64,000 bases of DNA from Tragulus kanchil. Lineage: Eukaryota; Chordata; Mammalia; Artiodactyla; Tragulidae. Both the position numbers and the translations under genes were made by a program. Below the pieces are notes generated by a model. That model was given only the letters and a program-made list of their open reading frames with translations, did not search any database and had not been told where the DNA came from. The stretch covers positions 117,777,979 to 117,841,978 of the forward strand of contig JAIOJX010000032.1 in NCBI GenBank assembly GCA_022376925.1, read 5' to 3'. This document shows positions 35,501 to 47,500 of the stretch, in pieces (the first letter of the stretch is position 1; every line of letters starts with the position of its first letter).

Positions 35501-38500
35501 GGCCCAACTGCCCGAAGCAAGAATCAAACCCACGACCCTAGGCTTTTGGGAGCTACTCCCTCACTACTACTCTACCTGATATCCTGACAGTCCTTGCCTC
35601 CTCCTTCCCTTGTAGCTCTCAGTAGGGATCCTCCAGCTAAAGTGGTATGGAACCCGTGGTTGCTGACACTGGCCCAGTGCTCAAGACTCCTGGACCCTAA
35701 TCCCCAAAACATCTACTGCAGTCCTACCTCCACAAAGACATGTTCATCAACAGGAGGAAGCTTCTGGTATGCACTGTACGTCCATACCAAATGAACATAC
35801 ACGGACGAGTGCACAAATGGCCACGGGAAAAGAGACTCTGAGATTTCAGAGTCAAGTAAACGATTTCCAAAAGTAAGTAAAGAATCAATGAACGAATAAA
35901 TCAATGAATGAATATTTAGTGTGAGGAGCCTTCACTCCTACACGTTTCTTTTTTTTTTTTTTAAGGATTTATTTATTTATTTACTTTGGGCGGGGGTCTG
36001 GTTGGGGAGGGAGGGGAGCGGGCGGGCCACTTCTATTGGTCTTTCATTTCTCTATCTTCATCCGTCTTTGTTATTTGGCTCCTGTGGGCCTCCCATTGCA
36101 GTGGCGTCTGTCGCTGCAGAGCTCCGGCTCTGGGCGCATGCGCTACAGAGCTCCGGCTCGGTAATTGGACACATGGGTCCAGCCGCTCCGCGGCACGTGG
36201 GATCTTCCCAGGCCAGAGATTGAACCGGCGCCCCTTGCACTGCAAGGCAGTGTCCTTACCCACTGGACCACCAGGGAAGCCCACCTACACGTTTCTTATC
36301 AACAGAACCAGCCCTGGGAGGTAGGGGGCCCATTTGGGCTCCAGGAGGAGCTATGGACCTTGGGTGTCCGGGGTCTCCCGAGAGATGGGCCTGGGCAGAG
36401 ACATCAACCAGGGCCAACTCAGGCGGCGGGGTGATCCGAGGCAGGCTCTGGGCGGCCAGAAGGAGTACGGGAGCCCCTAATTGACTGGCTCAACCCCAAG
36501 AGGCCAGTGAGGGCCATGTGCTCCCGCTCAATGAGCCAGGAGCACACTCCTACAGTCCCACACTCCTACACTGCTACACGTTTCTTATCCAAAGACCCTG
36601 CCCAGGAAAGAAAGGGGGCCCATTCGGCCCCTGGAGAAACTATAGTCCTTGGCTCGCCGGATTCCCGGCGAGAGATAGATCCCTCCTACTCTCCGACTCT
36701 TCTACCCTGCTACCCTCCTGGAAAACCAGGAGGCAGGGCCTGCCCCGCGCGCTCCGAGGGCTGTGAGTGGGCTCCGCCTCCCGCCCGGGCGTCCCGCCCC
36801 CTCCCTCTACTCCACCTCCTCCCGCACCTGCAGATGTGGCTGTGCTCGCACGCGTCCAAGGGCCCCAGGCAGGAGGGCGGCGCGGGGCAGGTCCTGAGAA
36901 GGCGTAGGAGGGCACGAAAGTCTGGCGCCAGAGCTCCGCGCACGCGGGGCCGCCACAAGGGCAGAAGAGCAGTGCTTCGGTAAGCGCGGCGGCAGCGGGC
37001 GAGGGGGCAGTCCCCCGGCGCGGCTTGACCCAGGCACTGTGCCACGTACGCGATGCGCAACCGATATCACCGCACATCCTCGGTGCACGCGTGGGCCGTG
37101 TCCACGCATGGATTCGGTCCTACAGAGCTGGTGGAGAGGCAGGCAGGCTGCAGTTGTTGATGCGCCCTGCACACACATTTCACCCCCGCCTCCAGGTCAG
37201 GGCCTCAGAACATGGGCGGGGGGAGGGGGGCGGTGTTCAGAACTCGAGGCCACACCTGAGACGGAAAACAGGAAGGCTTCTGGGGACCTGGCTAATGGAA
37301 ACTTAGAAAAATGGTGCTGAGGACTTCGCAGGTGGTCCAGAGAGAGGTTAAAAAGGTCTCACATGCCACAGAGCAACTAAGACCGCTCTAGAGCCAAAGG
37401 AACCTCAGTTGCTGAACCCGTTGGCGCCCTAGAGCCTATGCTCAGCAATAAGAGAAGCCTGCCCATCGCAGCTAGAGTAGCACCTGCTGGAGGCAACCTA
37501 GAGAAAGCCCCCACGCAGCAAGGGAAACCCAGTACATCCAAAAATACATAATAAAAATAAAATTAATTTTAAAAAAATACTGTCCTACTCTGATACTCTC
37601 CTATTCTACTTACCTAATTTCCTACTCACGTTTGATTTCCTGTCATTCTGCATTATGCCAGACTGCTAAATGTGTTCTTTCCAAGACGTTGATTGAATTA
37701 CTGTATACATCTACTGTCCATGTGACAGTTTTGTCATTGTTAGAGATTTCAGTAATTAAAATGGGAAACAGAAGCTTAGGTTATTTTCCTTATAAAGCTG
37801 TGTTCCTTGGAGCCACATTATTATGATGGTTTTTTGTGCTCTTGTATATTGGATGTCTTAAGCTGAGTGCAGTTTAGGGGATCCTTTCTAATTACAGTAA
37901 GGTACTTCTTTCCTTCAACACTGTAATCTGACCTGTGACAAATCTGCACTCTCCACTATGTAAATGGCTAACAAGTCAATTGCAAATCAATTGAATGTAC
38001 AGATCATGTGCTGGTGCTGAAATCTCTTCAGAATAGTCATTGTGATCTCAAAGTGTGTTTCAAAATTTGCAAGCATCAAGTGTCAGTCAAAACTGAAGAT
38101 GAAACATTAGCAAATGCTGAATTCTCATGCTTTAGGGGCCTTGACCCACGTACGCGATGCGCAACCGATATCACCGCACATCCTCGGTGCACGCGTGGGC
38201 CGTGTCCACGCATGGATTCGGTCCTACAGAGCTGGTGGAGAGGCAGGCAGGCTGCAGTTGTTGATGCGCCCTGCACACACATTTCACCCCCGCCTCCAGG
38301 TCAGGGCCTCAGAACATGGGCGGGGGGAGGGGGGCGGTGTTCAGAACTCGAGGCCACACCTGAGACGGAAAACAGGAAGGCTTCTGGGGACCTGGCTAAT
38401 GGAAACTTAGAAAAATGGTGCTGAGGACTTCGCAGGTGGTCCAGAGAGAGGTTAAAAAGGTCTCACATGCCACAGAGCAACTAAGACCGCTCTAGAGCCA

Positions 38501-41500
38501 AAGGAACCTCAGTTGCTGAACCCGTTGGCGCCCTAGAGCCTATGCTCAGCAATAAGAGAAGCCTGCCCATCGCAGCTAGAGTAGCACCTGCTGGAGGCAA
38601 CCTAGAGAAAGCCCCCACGCAGCAAGGGAAACCCAGTACATCCAAAAATACATAATAAAAATAAAATTAATTTAAAAAAAATACTGTCCTACTCTGATAC
38701 TCTCCTATTCTACTTACCTAATTTCCTACTCACGTTTGATTTCCTGTCATTCTGCATTATGCCAGACTGCTAAATGTGTTCTTTCCAAGACGTTGATTGA
38801 ATTACTGTATACATCTACTGTCCATGTGACAGTTTTGTCATTGTTAGAGATTTCAGTAATTAAAATGGGAAACAGAAGCTTAGGTTATTTTCCTTATAAA
38901 GCTGTGTTCCTTGGAGCCACATTATTATGATGGTTTTTTGTGCTCTTGTATATTGGATGTCTTAAGCTGAGTGCAGTTTAGGGGATCCTTTCTAATTACA
39001 GTAAGGTACTTCTTTCCTTCAACACTGTAATCTGACCTGTGACAAATCTGCACTCTCCACTATGTAAATGGCTAACAAGTCAATTGCAAATCAATTGAAT
39101 GTACAGATCATGTGCTGGTGCTGAAATCTCTTCAGAATAGTCATTGTGATCTCAAAGTGTGTTTCAAAATTTGCAAGCATCAAGTGTCAGTCAAAACTGA
39201 AGATGAAACATTAGCAAATGCTGAATTCTCATGCTTTAGGTGCACTTCCTTTATAGAGTTTTTGGTCCTCTGCTATTTTTACCATACTGTTTCATTTAAA
39301 TTTCCTGCACACTAACTTCATTTGTGCGATTGAAATAAAATTGCAGTATACACATGTTGCTTGTTTGTGACACTTAGATAATCTTTGGAAATCACCTGTT
39401 GGTTCTAAAATAAGTTGTATTGAATGTGAAAAAAAGCACGCTCAAAAATCTGTGACTTCACTACTTAAAGTTTACATATCACAACACTATTCTTTAAAGA
39501 TTTCATAAGTCATAACTACTAAGTCATGTATACAAAAGGAATATGTGATCATGTATCTCCTTTTTTGCTTGAAATAACTGTTGAGTGTTCCCTGTTTGTT
39601 CTTATTTTCTCTCGGCCCAATTTGGTACAGTGTCTTATTCTTACAATCAAAAGAATGATAAGTGTTGAAGTTTTTACTCCATTTGCTTACTGGAGTGGGT
39701 TGCCATGCTCTCCTCCAGGAGATCTTCCCAGTTTAGGGATCAAGCCCTCATCTCCTGCAGCTCCTGCACTGCAGGTGGATTCTTTGGCACTGAGCTACAG
39801 GGGAAGCCCCAATTTTTTTAAAAAAAATTTAAATATATTTATTTGCTTGCACTGGGTCTTAGTTATGGTATGTGGGATCTAGTTCCCCGACCAAGGATCG
39901 AACCCAGGTCCCCAGCATTGGGAGCACAGTCTTAGCCACTGGACCACCAGGGAAATCCCCCAAATATTTATATATTCAATTTGTACTATACCTCTGGAAA
40001 GTGCATAGATTTATCCCCATTTCCCCTGTGAGGAAACTGACACTTCAGAAGTTTAGGTAATTCACCTATGGTATAGAAGTTATTTTCCATATAGGGGTTG
40101 GAATAAGTTTAGGATGTATAGTCATTGAAAACATGAACTTGAAGCACTCACCTAGGGAAAATATACAGATGATGATAAAGAATCTGCCTGAAATGCAGCA
40201 GTTCAATCCTTGAGTTAGGAATATCCCCTGGAGAAGGAAATGGCTACTACTCCAGTATTCTTGCCTAGAGAATTCCATGGACAAAGGAGCCTGTCGGGCT
40301 TTAGTCCATGGGATCACAGAGAGCCGGGCACAACAAAGCAATGAACACTTTCACTTTCAGAGGAAAAAACAAGTCTACAGTGGGACTGCAGGAAGCACAA
40401 CCTATTAAGGAAACGCCAGAAAAGAGTGAGGAGGTTCAGTCAAAGAAGTGGCAGAAGAATCATGAGAGACTGATATCCCAAAAGCAAAGGGAAGAGAACT
40501 TTTAAAATAGTTGGCAGCAGTTTTACATGCCATAGAGAGATTAAGATACCAGTTGAATCAGATAAAACATAGATGAACAAGTCCAGACATAGATACCCAT
40601 GGGTATATAGTAATATCCTGGTTATCAGTCCTGATGACACACATGGTGAAACTCAGAAATACCCTGAGAGTGAGGTCTGGGGGCATTTGTTCCTTGACGG
40701 TACCTTCCAGTCCTGATGGCCTTCTCCTGTGTATCGAAGTTGATAGCAGGTCTCTCGGGCTGCCCAGTCTGATGGATGCTGCCATTCCAATTCCAGCTGC
40801 CCGCTGGAGATCTCCCTCCAACGCAAGCTTGGAGTGGGGATGAGCACTGCAAGGACATCACCGGGGACTGGTTTAGCCCTTCTGTGCCTGAGACATCATG
40901 GCACCAGGGCCAGGGGTCAGATGTATCCGAGCTGGTGATCCTGGGCATGTGGTCAGATGCAGTAAGTAAGGGTAGGAACTGTGTGGCAGGAGAAGAGAAG
41001 AAAGTTCCTGTACCAGACGCTGGACCACCAGGAAATCCCCAAATATTTATATATTCAATTTGTACTATACCTCTGGAAAGTGCATAGATTTATCCCCATT
41101 TCCTGTGAGGAAACTGACACTTCAGAAGTTTAGGTAATTCACCTATGGTATAGAAGTTATTTTCCATATAGGGGTTGGAATAAGTTTAGGATGTATAGTC
41201 ATTGAAAACATGAACTTGAAGCACTCACCTAGGGAAAATATACAGATGATGATAAAGAATCTGCCTGAAATGCAGCAGTTCAATCCTTGAGTTAGGAATA
41301 TCCCCTGGAGAAGGAAATGGCTACTACTCCAGTATTCTTGCCTAGAGAATTCCATGGACAGAGGAGCCTGTCGGGCTTTAGTCCATGGGATCACAGAGAG
41401 CCGGGCACAACAAAGCAATGAACACTTTCACTTTCAGAGGAAAAAACAAGTCTACAGTGGGACTGCAGGAAGCACAACCTATTAAGGAAACGCCAGAAAA

Positions 41501-44500
41501 GAGTGAGGAGGTTCAGTCAAAGAAGTGGCAAAAGAATCATGAGAGACTGATATCCCAAAAGCAAAGGGAAGAGAACTTTTAAAATAGTTGGCAGCAGTTT
41601 TACATGCCATAGAGAGATTAAGATACCAGTTGAATCAGATAAAACATAGATGAACAAGTCCAGACATAGATACCCATGGGTATATAGTAATATCCTGGTT
41701 ATCAGTCCTGATGACACACATGGTGAAACTCAGAAATACCCTGAGAGTGAGGTCTGGGGGCATTTGTTCCTTGACGGTACCTTCCAGTCCTGATGGCCTT
41801 CTCCTGTGTATCGAAGTTGATAGCAGGTCTCTCGGGCTGCCCAGTCTGATGGATGCTGCCATTCCAATTCCAGCTGCCCGCTGGAGATCTCCCTCCAACG
41901 CAAGCTTGGAGTGGGGATGAGCACTGCAAGGACATCACCGGGGACTGGTTTAGCCCTTCTGTGCCTGAGACATCATGGCACCAGGGCCAGGGGTCAGATG
42001 TATCCGAGCTGGTGATCCTGGGCATGTGGTCAGATGCAGTAAGTAAGGGTAGGAACTGTGTGGCAGGAGAAGAGAAGAAAGTCCTTACCAGCCTGGTGGA
42101 TCCAGAAAGGGGAGCCCAGGTAGCTGTGAACAGCACCCTGGGCTGTGGTCACCTCCACAAGGATATGAATAGCACTGTCATTTCGTGACTTGAAGTGGCA
42201 GCGGGAGATCTCAGAGGATGGTGATTCTGGGTGTTTCTCCTTCTTTTCACACTTCTCCCAGACAGGGTCCCTATGAATCAGGCCCAGAGAGTCATTTGAT
42301 TCAATGCCTGCCTCAGAGACAAATCCAGTCCCCCAGAGGATTAGATTGTAATCTAACTTGTTCCTTGGATGGGCCTCTAGGGCTTTCTGTCTCCTGCCAT
42401 GTTTTATTTTCTGAGGTTTGCTTTGTTGTCCAACCTCTTCTTAATAAAAGTGACAAGGACTTTTCTGGTGACCCAGTGGTTAAGAATCTGCCTTCTAATA
42501 CAGGAGGCACCGGTTCCATTGCTGCTTGGGAAACTAAGATCCCACATTCTACATGGCAACTAAGCCTGTGAGCAGTAGCTAGAGAAAAAGCCCAAGTGCA
42601 GCCAAAAAGAAAAAAGAAAAAAGAGCAAGAGCTAGATGAGATAGGAAAAAACATGGGCTTCTTAGTTTGTTGGTTTATAAGTCTGGGCAAACTGCTTGAT
42701 TTTCATCACTGCCTCAGTTTCCTCATTTGTGAAATGGGTCAGTAATACCTACTTTGAATGGGATTGTTTCAAATAGCAAAGAGGCTTCATCTTTCTGCGG
42801 CAAAGCATATTTATGTTCTTAACCTGTTATTAGGCAGCCTTCTTAGTCACCTCTAAATGTTATTTTACTAACACATTATTGCAACAATCTCCTAACTCGC
42901 TTTTCTGCCTCTGTTCTTTTTTTTTTCACCTCTCCTCTGTCCTCTGCCTCCATTTCTGCCACTCCCTTCAATTTGTTCTCCACATAGCAATCAGAATTTA
43001 GACCCAAAATGTTGATCTGATAATGTCCAGAATATATGTCAAAGCTATTCATTTATTTTGACCTTTACCGGATATACCCACCGGGGACTGGTTTAGCCCT
43101 TCTGTGCCTGAGGGTCAGATGTATCCGAGCTGGTGATCCTGGGCATGTGGTCAGATGCAGTAAGTAAGGGTAGGAACTGTGTGGCAGGAGAAGAGAAGAA
43201 AGTCCTTACCAGCCTGGTGGATCCAGAAAGGGGAGCCCAGGTAGCTGTGAACAGCACCCTGGGCTGTGGTCACCTCCACAAGGATATGAATAGCACTGTC
43301 ATTTCGTGACTTGAAGTGGCAGCGGGAGATCTCAGAGGATGGTGATTCTGGGTGTTTCTCCTTCTTTTCACACTTCTCCCAGACAGGGTCCCTATGAATC
43401 AGGCCCAGAGAGTCATTTGATTCAATGCCTGACTCAGAGACAAATCCAGCCCCCCAGAGGATTAGATTGTAATCTAACTTGTTCCTTGGATGGGCCTCTA
43501 GGGCTTTCTGTCTCCTGCCATGTTTTATTTTCTGAGGTTTGCTTTGTTGTCCAACCTCTTCTTAATAAAAGTGACAAGGACTTTTCTGGTGACCCAGTGG
43601 TTAAGAATCTGCCTTCTAATACAGGAGGCACCGGTTCCATTGCTGCTTGGGAAACTAAGATCCCACATTCTACATGGCAACTAAGCCTGTGAGCAGTAGC
43701 TAGAGAAAAAGCCCAAGTGCAGCCAAAAAGAAAAAAGAAAAAAGAGCAAGAGCTAGATGAGATAGGAAAAAACATGGGCTTCTTAGTTTGTTGGTTTATA
43801 AGTCTGGGCAAACTGCTTGATTTTCATCACTGCCTCAGTTTCCTCATTTGTGAAATGGGTCAGTAATACCTACTTTGAATGGGATTGTTTCAAATAGCAA
43901 AGAGGCTTCATCTTTCTGCGGCAAAGCATATTTATGTTCTTAACCTGTTATTAGGCAGCCTTCTTAGTCACCTCTAAATGTTATTTTACTAACACATTAT
44001 TGCAACAATCTCCTAACTCGCTTTTCTGCCTCTGTTCTTTTTTTTTTCACCTCTCCTCTGTCCTCTGCCTCCATTTCTGCCACTCCCTTCAATTTGTTCT
44101 CCACATAGCAATCAGAATTTAGACCCAAAATGTTGATCTGATAATGTCCAGAATATATGTCAAAGCTATTCATTTATTTTGACCTTTACCGGATATACCC
44201 ACCTGAATGAAGTTCCAAAGAATAGCAAGGAGAGATAAGAAAGCTTTCTTAAATGAAAAATGCAGAGGAAGTGGAGGAAAACAACAGAATGAGAATGACC
44301 AGAGATCACTTCAAGAACATTTGAGATACCAAGAGGACATTTCAAGCAAAGATAGGTGCAATAAAAGACTGAAACAATATGGACCTAACAGAGGCAGAAG
44401 AGATTAAGGGGAGATGGTAGGATACACAGAAGAACTTCACACAAAAAAATACCTTAATGACCTGAAAAACCACAATGCTGTGGTCACTCACCTAGAGCTA

Positions 44501-47500
44501 GACATCCTGAAGTGTGAAGTCAAGTGGGCCTTAGGAAGCATTACTATGAATAAAGCTAGTGGAGATGATGGAATTCCAGCTAAGCTATTTCAAATCCTAA
44601 AAGATGACGCTGTTAAAGTGCTGTACTCATTACGCCAGAAAATTTGGAAAACTCAGCCATGGACATGGGACTGGAAAAATGTCAGTTTTTGTTCTAATTC
44701 CAAAGAAGGGCAATGCCAAAGAACGTTCCAGCTACCACACCATTGAACTCATTTCACATTCTAGCAAGATTATGCTCAAAATCCTCCAAGATAGACTTTA
44801 ATAGTATGTGAACCAAGAACTTCCAGATGTACAAGCTGGATTTAGAAAAGGCAGATGAACCGGAGATCACATTGCTGACATCTGTTGGATCATAGAAAAA
44901 GCAAAAAAATTCCAGAAAAACATCTACTTCTGTTTCATTGACTATGCTAAAGCCTTTGACTGTGTGGATCACAACAAACTGTGGAAAATTCTTGAAGAAA
45001 TGGGAACACCAGACCACCTTATCTGTCTCCTGAGAAACCAGTACAGTTAGGACTCTACATGGAACAATGGACTGGTTCAAAATTTGGAAAGGAGTATGCC
45101 AGGCTATATATTGTCATCCTGCTTATTTAACTTATATGCAGAGTACATCATGAGAAATTCTGGGGTGGATCACTCAAAAGCCAGAATCAAGACTGCTGGG
45201 AGAAATATCGATAACGTCAGATATGCAGATGACACCACTCTAATGGCAGAAAGCAAAGAGGAACTGAAGAGCCTCTTGATGAGGGTGAAATAGGAGAGTG
45301 AAAAATGTGGCTTAAAACTCAACATTCAAAAAGCTAAGATCATGGTATCTAGTCCCATCACTTTATGGTAAACAAAAGGGGAAAAAGTGGAATCAGTGAC
45401 AGATTCTATTTTCTTGGGCTCCAAAATCACTGCAAAAAGTGACTGTGAAGCTCATCAGAGAAGGTGGGACCCTGCTGCTCCCTGCCAGCGCCAGGCTCTC
45501 CGGGTTGGAAATGATGCTGAAATGTGAACTCTGCGCGCACAGACTTCCCCCTTCAGCTTGAGCTCCTTCAGAAGCTGGAGGCACACCCCCTTCTGCTTGC
45601 CACTTCATCCTAGATGTGGCCTTGGTGTGTCATTAAAGTACGAGTGTGTGAAAAAAAAAAAAAAAAAGTGACTGTGGCCATGAAATTAAAAGACACGTGC
45701 TCCTTGGAAGAAAAGCTATGACAAACCTAGACAGCATTTTAAAATGCAGAGACATCACTTAGCTGATAAAGGTCTGTATAGTCCAAGCTGTGGTTTTACT
45801 AGTCGTCGTGTACACATGTGAGGGCTGGGCCATAAAGAAGGCTGAATGCCAAAGAATTGATGCTTTCGAACTGGGATGCTGGAGAAGACTTTTGAGAGTT
45901 CCTTGGACAGCAAGGAGATCAAACTAGCTAATCCTAAAGGAAATCAACCTTGCATATTCATTGGAAGGACTGATGCTGATGCTGAAGCTGAAGCTGAAAC
46001 TCCACTTCTTTGGCCACCTGATGTGAAGAGATGACTCATTGGAAAAGACCCTGATGCTGGGAAAAAATAGAAGGCAGAAGGAGAAGGGGGCAATAGAGGT
46101 TGAGGTTGAATGGCATCACCGATTTGATGGCCATAAGTCTGAGCAAACTCTGGGAGATGATGAAGGACAGGGAAGCCTGGCATGCTGCAGTTCATGGAGT
46201 CGCAGAGTCAGACATGACTGAGCAACTGAACAACAACTACAGTCCCTGCCACATTAGATGAAACCATTATGTCTTGCCTGGATTAAGGCAAATTTCTAAC
46301 TGGTGATCCTGCTCCCACTCTTCTTTTTACTTGCACAGAGAAACATCTTTTTAAAATGTAGATCATGTGCTTAATTCAGCAGTACATATACTAAAATTGT
46401 AATGATAGAGAAGATTAGCATGGCCTCCGGGCAAGAATGACATGCATATTCATGAAACGCTTCGGTATTTTAAAAAATGAACTTATGGTTGCCAGGGGGC
46501 AAGGGATAGTTATGGAGTTTGGGATGGTCATGTACACAGTGCTGTATTTAAAATGGATAACCAACAAGGACTTATTGTATGATACATGGAACTCTGCTCA
46601 ATGTTATGGGGTAACCTGGATGGAAGTGGGGTTTGGGGGAGAATGGATACATGTATATGTGTGGCTGAGTCCCTTTGCTGTTCACGTGAAACCATCACAG
46701 TGTTTTAATCGGCTCTGCTCAATATAGACTTGGAAGTTTAAAGTGAAAAAAAAAAAAATATAAACATATTGTGTTACATTTTTGTTTAATTGCTGTCTTG
46801 TCTGACTCTTTTCTGACCCAATCGACTCTAGCCTGCCAGGCTCCTCTGTCCATTGGATTTTCCAGGCAAGAATGCTGGAGTGGGTTGCCATTTCCTTCTC
46901 CAGGGGATCTTCCCAACCCAGGGATCAAACTTGTGTGTCCTCCATTGAGGCAGATTCTTTGCCCACTAAGCCACTTCGGAAGCCCAGATCGTGTCACTCT
47001 TGCTTAAATCCTTCCATGGCTCCCTATCCAACTTGGAATAAAACCCAAACTCTATTCATATGGTCGAGTTCCTCCCCGCCTTACCATCCTCACCCCCTAC
47101 AAGTCTTACAGCAGGTGACAGCCCTTCATCCATACAGGCCTTCTTTCTGTGCTGCAAATGTACCAGGTCCACTGGCTCACCTTGCCCTGGATTGTCCTTC
47201 CTCTAAATCTCAGGTGACTCATTTCTTCTCGCCCCTTGGGTCTCAGCTCACTTGTCACCTCCTTGGCAAGGCATTCTCCACTCACTCACTTAAAATTAAG
47301 CACCCATCATCCTTTCTTGCTGGAGTCGCAGAGTCAGACATGACTGAGCAACTGAACAACAACTACAGTCCCTGCCACATTAGATGAAACCATTATGTCT
47401 TGCCTGGATTAAGGCAAATTTCTAACTGGTGATCCTGCTCCCACTCTTCTTTTTACTTGCACAGAGAAACATCTTTTTAAAATGTAGATCATGTGCTTAA

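Larger units (their letters stand above)
33095..35935 (+). repeat. Diverged local repeat family in MPL intron 8
   Basis: Two unit types recur. Unit B (CTAGGCTCT ... ACTCCCTAACCACTACTCT ... CAGTGCTCAAG) begins near 32016 (copy 33108), 34410 and 35537. Unit A (CAACAGGAGGAAGCTT ... GAACATACACAGACG ... AGAGACTCTGAGATTTC) begins near 34996, 35348 and 35748. Copies differ by about 10-25 percent by eye, unlike the near-identical assembly duplications, so these are old. Unit B read in reverse has a tRNA B-box-like stretch AGCTCGATTCC. Family not recognised. Confidence 0.6.

Noticed and set aside
36640..37178. Several overlapping GC-rich open frames as a novel gene
   Set aside because: Open frames are expected in CpG-rich DNA. 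The recognisable protein signal jumps between frames and matches a broken GFRA4-like exon.
46367..46471. Functional U6 snRNA gene
   Set aside because: About 15 differences from U6, no promoter elements at the usual distances, and fusion to an L1 end.
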